Part shown: in pieces, positions 8,792 to 16,250 of the stretch | How positions within the stretch are numbered: position 1 is the first letter of the stretch | Layout: the number at the start of each line of letters is the position of its first letter | Assembly (NCBI GenBank): GCA_033856235.1 | Contig: JAWVFI010000088.1 | Coordinates: forward strand, 23,372 to 87,371 | Direction: 5' to 3' | DNA length: 64,000 bases | Source: DASXRU01 sp033856235 | Lineage (GTDB): Bacteria > Acidobacteriota > Blastocatellia > Pyrinomonadales > Pyrinomonadaceae | The notes under the pieces: generated by a model | What the model was told of the DNA's origin: nothing | The model's input: the letters and a program-made list of their open reading frames with translations, nothing else | The model's database searches: none | Made by a program: the position numbers and the translations under genes

Positions 8792-8812
8792 ACAAAAACA
8801 GGATAATTTTGT
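8792..8812. promoter_or_regulatory. Possible CapH operator
   Basis: ACAAAA at 8792-8797 and TTTTGT at 8807-8812 form a 6-bp inverted repeat with a 9-bp spacer just downstream of the presumed transcription start. That position would suit autorepression by the XRE protein encoded next to it. There is no second copy upstream of cap6 that I can see. Confidence 0.3.
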
Positions 8813-8847
8813 CCGCAATCAGTAAATCCAACTATAGAGGAGAATCG

Positions 8848-9234
8848 ATGGACCTATTCGACTATGTTGCGCAGCAGATCCGCGAACTGCGTCGGACCTA
8901 TAACTCAGGCGAGGGCTTATCGCAGGAGATGCTCGCAAACAAAATCGGCGTGGCGCCAAATACAATTTCCAGATGGGAAACCGGCGCATACCGTCCGGAT
9001 CTGATGGATCTGGAGACGCTTGCTCGGTTCTTCGGCAAGTCCATTCTGTATTTTCTCCCTCCCGAAGACATCAGTGCTGATGAGAACACGGTCGCGCTAC
9101 TGCGAACGGCCAAAGGGCTGTTGCCAGAAGATCTTGAAGAAGTTCGAAGGTATGCCGAGTTTAGACGAGCAAGGGCACTTTATGAGAATAAGGGTAGACC
9201 ACGCGCCGGTCGTAAAGCTAAGAAGGAAAAGTGA
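8848..9234 (+). CDS. capH: CapH-like XRE-family repressor of CBASS
   Basis: This 128-residue protein has an XRE helix-turn-helix at about residues 24-46 ('LSQEMLANKIGVAPNTISRW') and a C-terminal helical tail ending in a basic stretch. I chose the ATG at 8848 because an AGAGGAG ribosome binding site precedes it; the longer frame from 8758 would overlap the promoter. It overlaps the metallopeptidase gene by 4 bp. HTH plus ImmA/IrrE pairs (CapH-CapP) beside CBASS are known to repress the operon until CapP cleaves the repressor in response to DNA damage. Its divergent position next to cap6 fits that role, which is inferred here. Confidence 0.8.
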   Translation: MDLFDYVAQQIRELRRTYNSGEGLSQEMLANKIGVAPNTISRWETGAYRPDLMDLETLARFFGKSILYFLPPEDISADENTVALLRTAKGLLPEDLEEVRRYAEFRRARALYENKGRPRAGRKAKKEK

Positions 9235-9875
9235 ACCGATCACAATACTACGAACAGTTGAAGTCCTTGGCCCGCCAGGTTCGTACTGAACACGGGCTGG
9301 ACTCGCCCCGTGTGCTCCGGTCAGATATGCGGCGGATCTACAAGTTCTACGAAATCACAATTGATCTATGGCCTCACCGCCTTAAGAATCTGAGAGGCGC
9401 AATTATTAATGACGGATTGGGAGCTTCCGTTATGTTGGACAAGCGCCTGCCCGACGATCCGCTTATTTTCACGATGGGTCATGAATTGAAACACTTCCTT
9501 ACTGATAAGCAACTGACATTGACTTACTGTCACACGAAAAACGTTAACGAACCAATCGAGATTGGCGCCGAAATCTTTGCAGCTGAACTAATCTTCCCCG
9601 AAGCGGATTTTATCTCATGGATGGAAGAGCACGGTATCGGGATGGGCGATTGCACCGCTGAGGTAATTGTAAGATTGAAGCATGAGACGAAGACGACTTT
9701 GAGCTACCAAGGACTCGTCAAGCGAGCATATTTTCATCAATTCGCAGCACCGGGGGTTTTAGACGGTATTCAGTTCGCGAAGCTAGAAGAGAGAGTTTTT
9801 GGAACGCCGATTTACAAGCAGGATTGGTTTAAGGCACGTCGCGCGCGTAAAAAAGTATCGAAGAAACAGACTTAG
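9231..9875 (+). CDS. capP: CapP-like ImmA/IrrE-family metallopeptidase
   Basis: This is a zinc peptidase of the M78 (ImmA/IrrE) family with 214 residues and a GTG start overlapping the capH stop. The zinc motif HELKH is at residues 84-88 and the third-ligand region 'EIGAEIFAAELIFPE' runs from 110 to 124. A cysteine at position 100, shortly after HELKH, could act as the inhibitory cysteine described for CapP, but I have no alignment to prove it. The expected function is cleavage of the CapH repressor when single-stranded DNA appears, inducing CBASS. The C-terminus is rich in Lys and Arg, which suits nucleic acid binding. Confidence 0.8.
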   Translation: MNRSQYYEQLKSLARQVRTEHGLDSPRVLRSDMRRIYKFYEITIDLWPHRLKNLRGAIINDGLGASVMLDKRLPDDPLIFTMGHELKHFLTDKQLTLTYCHTKNVNEPIEIGAEIFAAELIFPEADFISWMEEHGIGMGDCTAEVIVRLKHETKTTLSYQGLVKRAYFHQFAAPGVLDGIQFAKLEERVFGTPIYKQDWFKARRARKKVSKKQT

Positions 9876-10055
9876 GGCCGCGTTACCACTTTCTTGTGGG
9901 AACCCAGTACTCTAGCGAAGGATTCGCGAAACAGATCCGTTTTTGTCCTTTCTTTAACTCCCGTGAGCTGCCCGGTCTTAAGTTACCAGTACAGATTGCC
10001 AAGGATGACACGACGATGATGTTTGGTTCCCAGCCAAAGAGCTTAGCCGTGCCTA

Positions 10056-10700
10056 TTAGAACTCTCTCAGAGTCTTCGGTCGGGCAATGGCGATGAGACG
10101 ATCAACCAATTGTCCAAGTTCAGTGGTTGCTCGGTTAACTTCTCGTTGAGTGAAGCTGTAACTCTCGTAGTTTTCAGTCGCAAAGTCATACACGCCGACG
10201 GTGATCTCATCGAGCGCCGCAGACAACTTTTTCGAATAGGTCTCTTGGATTAAGGGTAGCCTCAGCTCACTTCTCAAGTCCACCGGTACCTTAGAGAAGA
10301 GCCACACGGCATACCCCTTCGTAGTCAGATCCAGTCTCGGAATCCTCGCCGTTAGACTTACTTCCCGTGAGATTGTCTCGGGCAGTGACAGTTTAAGTTG
10401 ATCTCGAACTTTGAAGACGCTATTGCCTAAGCGCCTAAAGGCAGCGGCATAATTATTGAGCTGGTCCATGCTTTCCTGAAGGGACCTTTGATCCTTAAAT
10501 AGCCTCACGTAGGCGTCTTTAAGGTACTCTCTGGCACTGTCAAGATCACCCTTTTCCTCATGATAGTGAAAGACCGCCCCCTGGAGAGTGAGGTATTTGC
10601 TCTTTCCGTAGAATTCACCGCCGCTTGGGCGCTCCCTCTTTCGAAGGTAGGCCCGCGGGTCCTGCCGCACTTGTTCGAGCTCACGCAGTGGGATCTTCAT
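10056..10700 (-). CDS. Unknown protein, last gene of the QueC-like operon
   Basis: I do not recognise this 214-residue protein. It is mostly helical and charged ('REYLKDAYVRLFKDQRSLQ', 'DQLNNYAAAFRRLG') with a beta-rich middle ('RIPRLDLTTKGYAVWLFSK') that may be a nucleic-acid-binding or nuclease-like fold without an obvious active site. It overlaps the QueC-like gene by 4 bp (ATGA), so the two are translationally coupled and probably act together. A 180-bp gap without a gene separates it from capP. Confidence 0.6.
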   Translation of the reverse strand: MKIPLRELEQVRQDPRAYLRKRERPSGGEFYGKSKYLTLQGAVFHYHEEKGDLDSAREYLKDAYVRLFKDQRSLQESMDQLNNYAAAFRRLGNSVFKVRDQLKLSLPETISREVSLTARIPRLDLTTKGYAVWLFSKVPVDLRSELRLPLIQETYSKKLSAALDEITVGVYDFATENYESYSFTQREVNRATTELGQLVDRLIAIARPKTLREF

Positions 10701-12064
10701 GCGCTCCTCTTCCCACCCTTGCTTGACTTGCCCTTTCGGCTAGTAGGCGTCTTCGCAATACCAATGAACCCGGCAACTTTCGGGTAGCTGGCGAAAACAG
10801 CGGAAGTTTCCTTTGCAAACCTACGATACATAGCAATCGCTGCGTTTGCATCGAAATGTTCATTAATCAGGTCTGGGTAGCTGAGCATTAGTTCGCCGTC
10901 GGTTTGCGTAGTAAACGCATAGGCAAATTCACCAAGTTCGGCGAGATTACGCTTACCATCGTCAGTCGGGGGTAGAGATGCAACATCTTCCACCAGCAAG
11001 TCACGTTCATACTCTGCGAGACGGAGGTCGTGGTATTCGAGAGCAATCCTTCTGATAAGACAGGGAATGCACTGCCCGCAATGATTGAAGCTCTTTCCTA
11101 ATCGCGACCCACGCCAACAACTCACCGAGAGCGCAACCGCATTCTTATGAGTGGCCACGAGCTTTTCCACCACTTCAGCCTTGGTGCGATAGACATAGGG
11201 ATTCTCAATCGTAATTGGGTATTGAAGTAGTTGGGCAAAGAATTCACTCGCTTGAGCCACGAACTCTGGATGAGCGGTATGGGTTGAGAATGCACCAATT
11301 CTAGCAGCGCTCAGCGGTAAGTGGATCGCCATCTGACCATTTTCGGCGATCATCACAAGTTTGCTGCGCCCAGTTCGGCGCGCAGCCAAGGCGGCAATGG
11401 TCAAGAACATGAAAGACCGTGTGCGCTGCGTTTCTTCGCGGTCGGTGTCGGAGGGAAATGTGAGTGATTTGTACTTTCGACCTCCGCTTCGCACAACAAT
11501 TCGTTCGACGGCCTTCTTATATTTCTTAGTGAGATACTCCGCTAACTGATCCTGACTGGACTTGGTCAGTAAGTTGGCCGTGACATGACTGGCGAGCTGA
11601 ACATTCTCGGGGCCGAGCTCATCGATTAAGTCTATCGCCCCAGCTAGGGAATCGAGTCCCCCGGAAAAGAGCAAGGTCTTACCGTTTACATCCGCCCAGT
11701 CGCGAGCGCTTTCTGGGGTACCCTTAGCCCGCTCAAACTTGAACGTCCAACTATCATGCGAAAGAACGAAGAGAAGATACTCCAGGAGCTGCTTGACGCG
11801 TTCGAAGGCCTGCAAATTAACGACTGGAACGGTCACCTCAATACTGCGCGTGATGTTCTCTCTTTCGCCCCGCTTGAAAGCCAGGTCGCAAGCAAAGATC
11901 GTTGACGCGACTACGAAGAGATCCGCCTCCAAAGATGTTGGCGCGCTGAAAGACCGGGCGAAAGGTTTGATACCCGTGTACAGATTTGCGCCAGGTTGCA
12001 ACACCAAGTCCGCACTGGTGCTTTTGATCTTGTCAAGGAACACGATGGCGCGTGATTCACTCAA
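10697..12064 (-). CDS. QueC-like ATP-dependent enzyme (QatC/Cap9-type) of a defence operon
   Basis: QueC makes the 7-deazaguanine precursor preQ0; enlarged relatives occur in the Qat and type IV CBASS defence systems. Two signatures are complete: the PP-loop 'LFSGGLDSLAGA' (SGGLDS at about 134-139) and a four-cysteine zinc site, 'SCWRGSRLG' followed by 'HCGQCIPC'. With about 455 residues it is roughly twice as long as housekeeping QueC. The N-terminal 130 residues are an added domain and the C-terminus adds about 80 more. The start is uncertain: the TTG at 12064 overlaps the preceding stop (TTGA), while the open frame extends to 12115. No queD, queE or queF is nearby, which argues against tRNA queuosine synthesis. 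Confidence 0.85.
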   Translation of the reverse strand: MSESRAIVFLDKIKSTSADLVLQPGANLYTGIKPFARSFSAPTSLEADLFVVASTIFACDLAFKRGERENITRSIEVTVPVVNLQAFERVKQLLEYLLFVLSHDSWTFKFERAKGTPESARDWADVNGKTLLFSGGLDSLAGAIDLIDELGPENVQLASHVTANLLTKSSQDQLAEYLTKKYKKAVERIVVRSGGRKYKSLTFPSDTDREETQRTRSFMFLTIAALAARRTGRSKLVMIAENGQMAIHLPLSAARIGAFSTHTAHPEFVAQASEFFAQLLQYPITIENPYVYRTKAEVVEKLVATHKNAVALSVSCWRGSRLGKSFNHCGQCIPCLIRRIALEYHDLRLAEYERDLLVEDVASLPPTDDGKRNLAELGEFAYAFTTQTDGELMLSYPDLINEHFDANAAIAMYRRFAKETSAVFASYPKVAGFIGIAKTPTSRKGKSSKGGKRSA

Positions 12065-12630
12065 CGAGTTTGTCCTCGTAGTCTGTTCAGCACAGCGGCA
12101 GTATGCTTTTGCCAAGCCCTTGCAGTTGAGAGTGTGGGAACACCCACCTCTCGAACAGCTTCCGACGCTGCACGCAAAACAGAAGCTTTGAATTGAACTG
12201 ATTCGGCTACCGTTGAATTGCGTCCCACCGTTCCTATGTAACCGGGAAGATCGCGAGAGATCAGATAATTCGAAGCCTCCGCAAATACCCGCTCGCTATA
12301 AGTCTGAGCTCGATTGGGAGAGGTTGAAGCCTGAACCGCAGCGCGTAAAGCGATGTCGGCAACAAGGGATGTCTGTTTGGTTTCGGCAATCGCACGGCCG
12401 GCGAGTGCGGCCGCTTCCATCGGAGACTTGGCATTAAGCGCGATATCGCGCAACCTAAAAACAATTGGCTCGGAGAGCTGGACGCTGAAGGTTTCGTCGT
12501 CCCGGCCACTTGCTGCACGCCAGATCTCTTGCAGCACTCTTTCAATAGGAATACCCGGATCTTCGTAAGTGGCTTGAGCTGCGCGCCAATTAAGAGTATC
12601 TGGTGAACGCTGATTTACTGAAGTTCCCAA
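12061..12630 (-). CDS. Small helical protein with Met-Gly-Thr-Ser N-terminus (QatB-like position)
   Basis: I cannot assign this 189-residue protein to a family. It is almost entirely alpha-helical and Ala-rich ('MEAAALAGRAIAETKQT', 'ADIALRAAVQAS'). It begins Met-Gly-Thr-Ser, so methionine removal would expose an N-terminal glycine. It lies directly before the QueC-like gene and overlaps it slightly. In Qat, QatB holds the equivalent place, and I recall QatB proteins with similar N-termini. QueC-like enzymes of type IV CBASS are reported to attach a deazaguanine to a protein N-terminus. A role as substrate of the QueC-like enzyme is therefore a reasonable but unproven inference. Confidence 0.6.
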   Translation of the reverse strand: MGTSVNQRSPDTLNWRAAQATYEDPGIPIERVLQEIWRAASGRDDETFSVQLSEPIVFRLRDIALNAKSPMEAAALAGRAIAETKQTSLVADIALRAAVQASTSPNRAQTYSERVFAEASNYLISRDLPGYIGTVGRNSTVAESVQFKASVLRAASEAVREVGVPTLSTARAWQKHTAAVLNRLRGQTR

Positions 12631-12639
12631 ATGAGTCTC

Positions 12640-13554
12640 CTAAGATCCGATTACCTTATCCTTCTTACGAGAGGTTAATTGTGCTTTGACGGCGTTAGCC
12701 TTAATTGTAGTAGCCGAGAAAATCACTTTCCAGTCGATTGTCGAACGATAGCGGGGCGCATTCGCGAATAGAGTTACAATCTCTCCCAAGGTTGCGGCGT
12801 TCATAAAAACCAGCGGCACCTGACACTCCGAATAAAGTTCCTGCGATCGTGTGTCTAAGGTGGCATCACTCTGGAATTTGCCCGAAATGACAAGGAACGC
12901 GTGTAGTCTGCCGATATAGCTCTCATATCGTTGATGAAAGCTGCGAACATAGTCCGCGAACTGTCTAATTGCATCGCGAGAGAGTGGGTAACCATTCTTA
13001 TAGGCTTTACAGTCATAAAGCAGTTGCACCGAATTCCTCCCCAGTACTAAACCGTCCGGTACGGTCTCGAAGAGACGATCCTGTCCATAGCGGATCACCC
13101 TTCTTTGCAGGAGGAATTGAAGCCCAGCGTGCACGTAAGCCTCGAACAGGTTGTCTGCTTTTCCAATCAGCCCTGGAGGTTTCTTGTTGAAGGCGAGCTC
13201 GGTTAACTGCGTTGGGTACTTGATCTCCAAGGGTAAGAAAGTGGGAACTGAGCCTCCCATATGCCCCACGAACTGATCCAAGGTAAGGATCGGTAAAGGT
13301 GGGTCGGACTTCTCAGCGGTCCCGATAATCACAAGCGGCGCAGTGTCGTTAGCGGCAACCTTTCGGAGCCCCGCAACCGCCGGTGCCTTAAGAGTATTGT
13401 CGCCAGAGTAGGCGAAGACATAACGTTGACGAACTCCAAACTCATCTGTGCGATAGGCGCGAAGCAATAGATAGGACGGCTTACTTGTTACATTGACGAG
13501 CTGAAATCCAGACCCGATCAACGTGTTCACAATCGTGGAAAGCCTTCGCTCCAT
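12640..13554 (-). CDS. FokI-cleavage-domain-like PD-(D/E)XK nuclease
   Basis: The 304-residue protein has a C-terminal nuclease domain that follows the FokI cleavage domain: 'VPDGLVLG' (P166, D167), then 'YDCKAYKNGYPL' (D181, K183), and 'HAFLVISGKF' matching FokI's 'FLFVSGHF' strand. The N-terminal 120 residues ('YVFAYSGDNT', 'APLVIIGTA', 'LTLDQFVGHMGG') form a separate alpha/beta domain that could bind a ligand or partner. It is the first gene of the minus-strand operon, 9 bp before the MGTS protein. In this context it is probably the effector that cuts DNA; specificity is not predictable. Confidence 0.75.
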   Translation of the reverse strand: MERRLSTIVNTLIGSGFQLVNVTSKPSYLLLRAYRTDEFGVRQRYVFAYSGDNTLKAPAVAGLRKVAANDTAPLVIIGTAEKSDPPLPILTLDQFVGHMGGSVPTFLPLEIKYPTQLTELAFNKKPPGLIGKADNLFEAYVHAGLQFLLQRRVIRYGQDRLFETVPDGLVLGRNSVQLLYDCKAYKNGYPLSRDAIRQFADYVRSFHQRYESYIGRLHAFLVISGKFQSDATLDTRSQELYSECQVPLVFMNAATLGEIVTLFANAPRYRSTIDWKVIFSATTIKANAVKAQLTSRKKDKVIGS

Positions 13555-13593
13555 TGCTATGCCCTCGAGATGTTCCTCACTTTCAACTAATTC

Positions 13594-14466
13594 TCAACCC
13601 TTAACTATTTCAGTTATTCCTAAGTAAGTATCAGCAAGCCGTGATTGCGCGAGGTCGAAATCGCCATGATAGTTCGCATTATTTCGCACCATTGCGGTCG
13701 CAAGCGCGCCTGTGTCAGCATCCTTAGTTTCTTCTGACAGAACGTGTTCGATGAGCGCGCGACTTTCGTCAGTTAACAACATGCCCACGTCCCGTCCGAG
13801 AATTCGCGCACTTGCTGCTTCATAATCAAAGTCGTCTTCGAGAAGGAGGTCGGACGAGTCCCCTCCCTCGGCGTACAAGCGATCCTGATTACCGGCGTCC
13901 AGGTAATGGCGCATGATTAGTCCAAGATCTTGGGCATCACGTTCAAAATGGCGATCGGACCAAGCGACGAGTTTTAGCAGTGCGAGACCTGCTAGTGATG
14001 CAACTTTGACCACGAGGTCGTCCGCAACACGAACCTCAATTGAGTTATCGTATGCCTCACGAAAACCAATGGTGGACATCACAACTGAAAAATCGGGCGG
14101 CCATGCAATTTCACCAGCTTTTTCCTCGAGCGCTCCGAATGGGACAAGATCAACTATTACGTCCTCGCCGTGTAGTAGTCTCTGCCGCTTCTTCGGGTGT
14201 TGTTGGAAACCTTCTCGGGCGATCAAAGCATTACGCAATTTGGTGTACTCATCCCAGTTTTCTACAACTATGCCAAAATCAATATCGTCCGTTTTACGAT
14301 GAATGGGAACATCGTAGGCGTGCTGTAAGATCAGATCTCTGGCTTGTGCGCCGACAATGAATAAGGCCGTGAGTTTGAGACTTGCCGCAGTTTGAACAAC
14401 CCGCCGGATGATGCTTACCTGGCCAGCGGGTAGTTTACTCGACAAGTCGAGAGATATGTCGGTCAT
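13594..14466 (-). CDS. abiEii: AbiEii-like nucleotidyltransferase toxin
   Basis: This is the toxin of a type IV-like AbiE toxin-antitoxin pair. Residues 36-66 carry the nucleotidyltransferase signature 'FIVGAQARDLILQ' followed by 'TDDIDFGI' (D61, D63), and 'VIVDLVPFG' is the third beta strand with its aspartate. AbiEii toxins transfer nucleotides to targets and stop growth, causing abortive infection. The protein has 290 residues. Its ATG at 14466 lies inside the antitoxin gene (32-bp overlap), so the two are coupled. A 39-bp gap separates it from the FokI-like gene, leaving open whether the downstream operon shares its promoter. Confidence 0.85.
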   Translation of the reverse strand: MTDISLDLSSKLPAGQVSIIRRVVQTAASLKLTALFIVGAQARDLILQHAYDVPIHRKTDDIDFGIVVENWDEYTKLRNALIAREGFQQHPKKRQRLLHGEDVIVDLVPFGALEEKAGEIAWPPDFSVVMSTIGFREAYDNSIEVRVADDLVVKVASLAGLALLKLVAWSDRHFERDAQDLGLIMRHYLDAGNQDRLYAEGGDSSDLLLEDDFDYEAASARILGRDVGMLLTDESRALIEHVLSEETKDADTGALATAMVRNNANYHGDFDLAQSRLADTYLGITEIVKG

Positions 14467-15484
14467 ATATCATCTCGGCGGTCTCCAAATTTCGATCATT
14501 GGCGGTCATTACTAGGTCGGCATAGACTAGTAAAGGCGGAGCGACCTTAAGCGACCTTTCATCCCAGTGATCGAAGCGCCAAAACTTTCGCAATAATTCA
14601 ACTTCGCCGTTCGCGTCGCGACGAAGGCCGTATTGTGCTTGCAGCTTAGGAAGACTTGTTTCGGAGTAAATCGTCACCGTTTGCGGACTGAGATAACGTG
14701 TGAGCCATTTGGCTCCGACTTCGCCGCTCCAAAATGCCTCTGGTGGCAGAGAGACATCGTCCCACCAATTGCGCTGCCCCGGCTTATGATAGCGCCCGAT
14801 AAGCAATTTAGGGCGCAGCTGTTCGGGATAGGCCGTTACCCATCGCTTGAGGAGTTCCTTTTTGTTCAATAGGCGCCTTCCTCGTGCACCTCGATCAGCC
14901 AAGTGCCCAAGCGACTTCAGGTCTGTCATGATCCAATCAACAGCACCCAGAGAAATACCTGCCGCTTTCGCCAGATCTCTATAGGGCTTGTTTTCCAAGC
15001 CTGGATGACATAGTAGCGCGAACACCAGTCGCGATCCTGTGGGATTGAACGCGCGGGCGTTGCGCACGGGAAGTTTCGAATCCTGTGTACGGCGACCTGA
15101 GACAAAAACATAAAGACCTTTTTCGCGAAGAAAGGCGTTTCCGGCAGTGTCGAAGAACTCGACGCCGAGTTCCCGTAGCTTTTGAGCCTGAGATGGGTTG
15201 ATGTATCTAGTAACAAGCGCCGTGGGATCGCCTGCTTTGTTGTTCTTAGACACTGAGACGATGGCGGAGCCGAGCGTATCGCTATTGACTTGCCCCTTGA
15301 CCTCAACAGCTAGATACCTTGTTCTCTTCCCTTCCTTGATGCCAATAACGGCGTCATGACGCTTATCCCGGCTCGACTTTACCTTCGAGACCGAGACTTT
15401 GAGTCCAGTTGAATCCAATAAGCTAGCAATTGCCTCTTGGAGGATACTGTCGCCAAATTGAGTAGTATTTGATTTAGCACTCAT
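14435..15484 (-). CDS. abiEi: AbiEi-family antitoxin
   Basis: The 349-residue protein resembles the longer AbiEi antitoxins. It has the family hallmark 'LRELGVEFFDTAGNAFLREKGLYVFV' region (about residues 108-133), then a winged helix ('YRDLAKAAGISLGAVDWIMTDL', about 168-190) and the AbiEi C-terminal domain. The N-terminal 100 residues look like a PD-(D/E)XK-type fold ('HDAVIGI' and 'LAVEVKGQ'); whether it is catalytic is unknown. AbiEi proteins repress their own operon by binding inverted repeats. A nested palindrome lies just upstream at 15530-15582. The gene is the first of the pair and overlaps abiEii by 32 bp. Confidence 0.8.
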   Translation of the reverse strand: MSAKSNTTQFGDSILQEAIASLLDSTGLKVSVSKVKSSRDKRHDAVIGIKEGKRTRYLAVEVKGQVNSDTLGSAIVSVSKNNKAGDPTALVTRYINPSQAQKLRELGVEFFDTAGNAFLREKGLYVFVSGRRTQDSKLPVRNARAFNPTGSRLVFALLCHPGLENKPYRDLAKAAGISLGAVDWIMTDLKSLGHLADRGARGRRLLNKKELLKRWVTAYPEQLRPKLLIGRYHKPGQRNWWDDVSLPPEAFWSGEVGAKWLTRYLSPQTVTIYSETSLPKLQAQYGLRRDANGEVELLRKFWRFDHWDERSLKVAPPLLVYADLVMTANDRNLETAEMIYDRHISRLVE

Positions 15485-15529
15485 TTTAGAAGTGATTGCC
15501 GGTAAGCTGGTCTATTGAGCTTCCGCGGC

Positions 15530-15582
15530 TGTTCACATTATATGCATGTTCACGTATTATGAACAACCATAAATTGTGAACA
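15530..15582. promoter_or_regulatory. Nested palindromic operator of the AbiE operon
   Basis: Four heptamers are arranged with exact twofold symmetry about base 15556: TGTTCAC at 15530-15536 and 15547-15553, ATGAACA at 15559-15565, GTGAACA at 15576-15582. Both the inner and the outer pair share the same centre. The array overlaps the presumed promoter of abiEi, as expected for cooperative autorepression. Confidence 0.7.
15537..15566 (-). promoter_or_regulatory. Promoter of abiEi-abiEii
   Basis: On the minus strand a perfect TATAAT (plus 15537-15542) is preceded at 18 bp by TTGTTC (plus 15561-15566). Both elements lie inside the nested operator, and the start codon of abiEi is about 50 bp downstream. 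Confidence 0.55.
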
Positions 15583-15985
15583 GGAATCTGTGCCGAAACT
15601 TTTGACGAATCAAAGTGCCTTTCTGGAGCCAAGGACAAGTTCACGCGCGTCCATAAAACCTCCAATAAGCATTCCCGTGAGTCCTCCAAGTGCGATAAAG
15701 TGCTATCCATGCCGCCAAGTTTCGTTGAATTACAATAGGTCGCTTCTCTTTCACGGCGGTCACATTGGTTTCAGTCCCATACGGCAAGGTAGTGAGGGTG
15801 TGACTCTCATGCGGCATTCCTAATCTCACTGTAAAAGGTGTCTTGACGATGGAATGCAGTTTTTGAACGACGCGGAAAACTTGCGACAAACTTGTGACAA
15901 GAACACAGACAAACTGGAAATAGTAGGCGGTAACAGATAGACTCGCTGGCGGCTGCAACCTGTGACAGATGTTATTAAATCGTAA
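15583..15985. other. Gene-poor stretch at the right end of the island
   Basis: About 400 bp without a convincing gene. Short open frames here lack ribosome binding sites and coding character. I see no integrase remnant or clear repeat. It probably belongs to the end of the integrated element. Confidence 0.4.
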
Positions 15986-16063
15986 GAGCCGTAACCTGCT
16001 GGAGTGTCTCGGAACGCACTCTTAATCAGCGGGTCGCAGGTTCGAGCCCTGCTCGGCTCACCA
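15986..16063 (+). tRNA. tRNA-Lys(CTT)-like sequence, degenerate 5' half (pseudo-tRNA or attachment-site scar)
   Basis: The 3' half is a perfect tRNA-Lys half: anticodon loop CTCTTAA (anticodon CTT at 16021-16023), variable loop, T arm with GCAGG/CCTGC around TTCGAGC, acceptor strand TCGGCTC, discriminator A and encoded CCA (16061-16063). GAGCCG at 15986-15991 pairs with the acceptor strand. In between, the D arm cannot be folded and the 5' side of the anticodon stem matches at only two of five positions. The gene is probably not functional. A 3' half kept intact with a replaced 5' half is the usual product of integration into a tRNA gene. Confidence 0.6.
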
Positions 16064-16073
16064 TAAGATCAAA

Positions 16074-16104
16074 AGCGGCAGGTTGATAAGACCTGCCGCT
16101 TTTC
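16074..16104 (+). terminator. Rho-independent terminator after the tRNA-like sequence
   Basis: The perfect 10-bp stem AGCGGCAGGT/ACCTGCCGCT (16074-16083 and 16091-16100) with a 7-nt loop is followed by TTTCTTT. An A-run before the stem makes it usable on both strands. Confidence 0.85.
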
Positions 16105-16250
16105 TTTGTCAGCACCAAATTCGCTTCCTCCGGCAGACGCGTCAACTACGAAGCGACTACTCCACCGTCCCTGTCGCTTCGCGTAGGTATCGGTGTAACG
16201 CGCCTCCATCGTTCTCATAACGCCCACGACCAGCTTGAAGCGCCTCTTTT

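Noticed and set aside
8758..8847. N-terminal extension of CapH
   Set aside because: The extension would start inside the promoter region (-10 at 8763-8768), and a good ribosome binding site precedes the ATG at 8848.
9876..10055. Possible small gene (9896-10096) between capP and the QueC-like operon
   Set aside because: It overlaps the end of the 214-residue gene, has no ribosome binding site and no coding-like composition.
10697..12064. Housekeeping queC for queuosine synthesis
   Set aside because: The protein is about twice as long, is translationally linked to unknown defence-type genes, and no queD, queE or queF is nearby.
15590..15958. Short open frames on both strands between AbiE and the tRNA-like sequence
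   Set aside because: No ribosome binding sites, no conserved-looking residues and mutual overlap; best read as non-coding.
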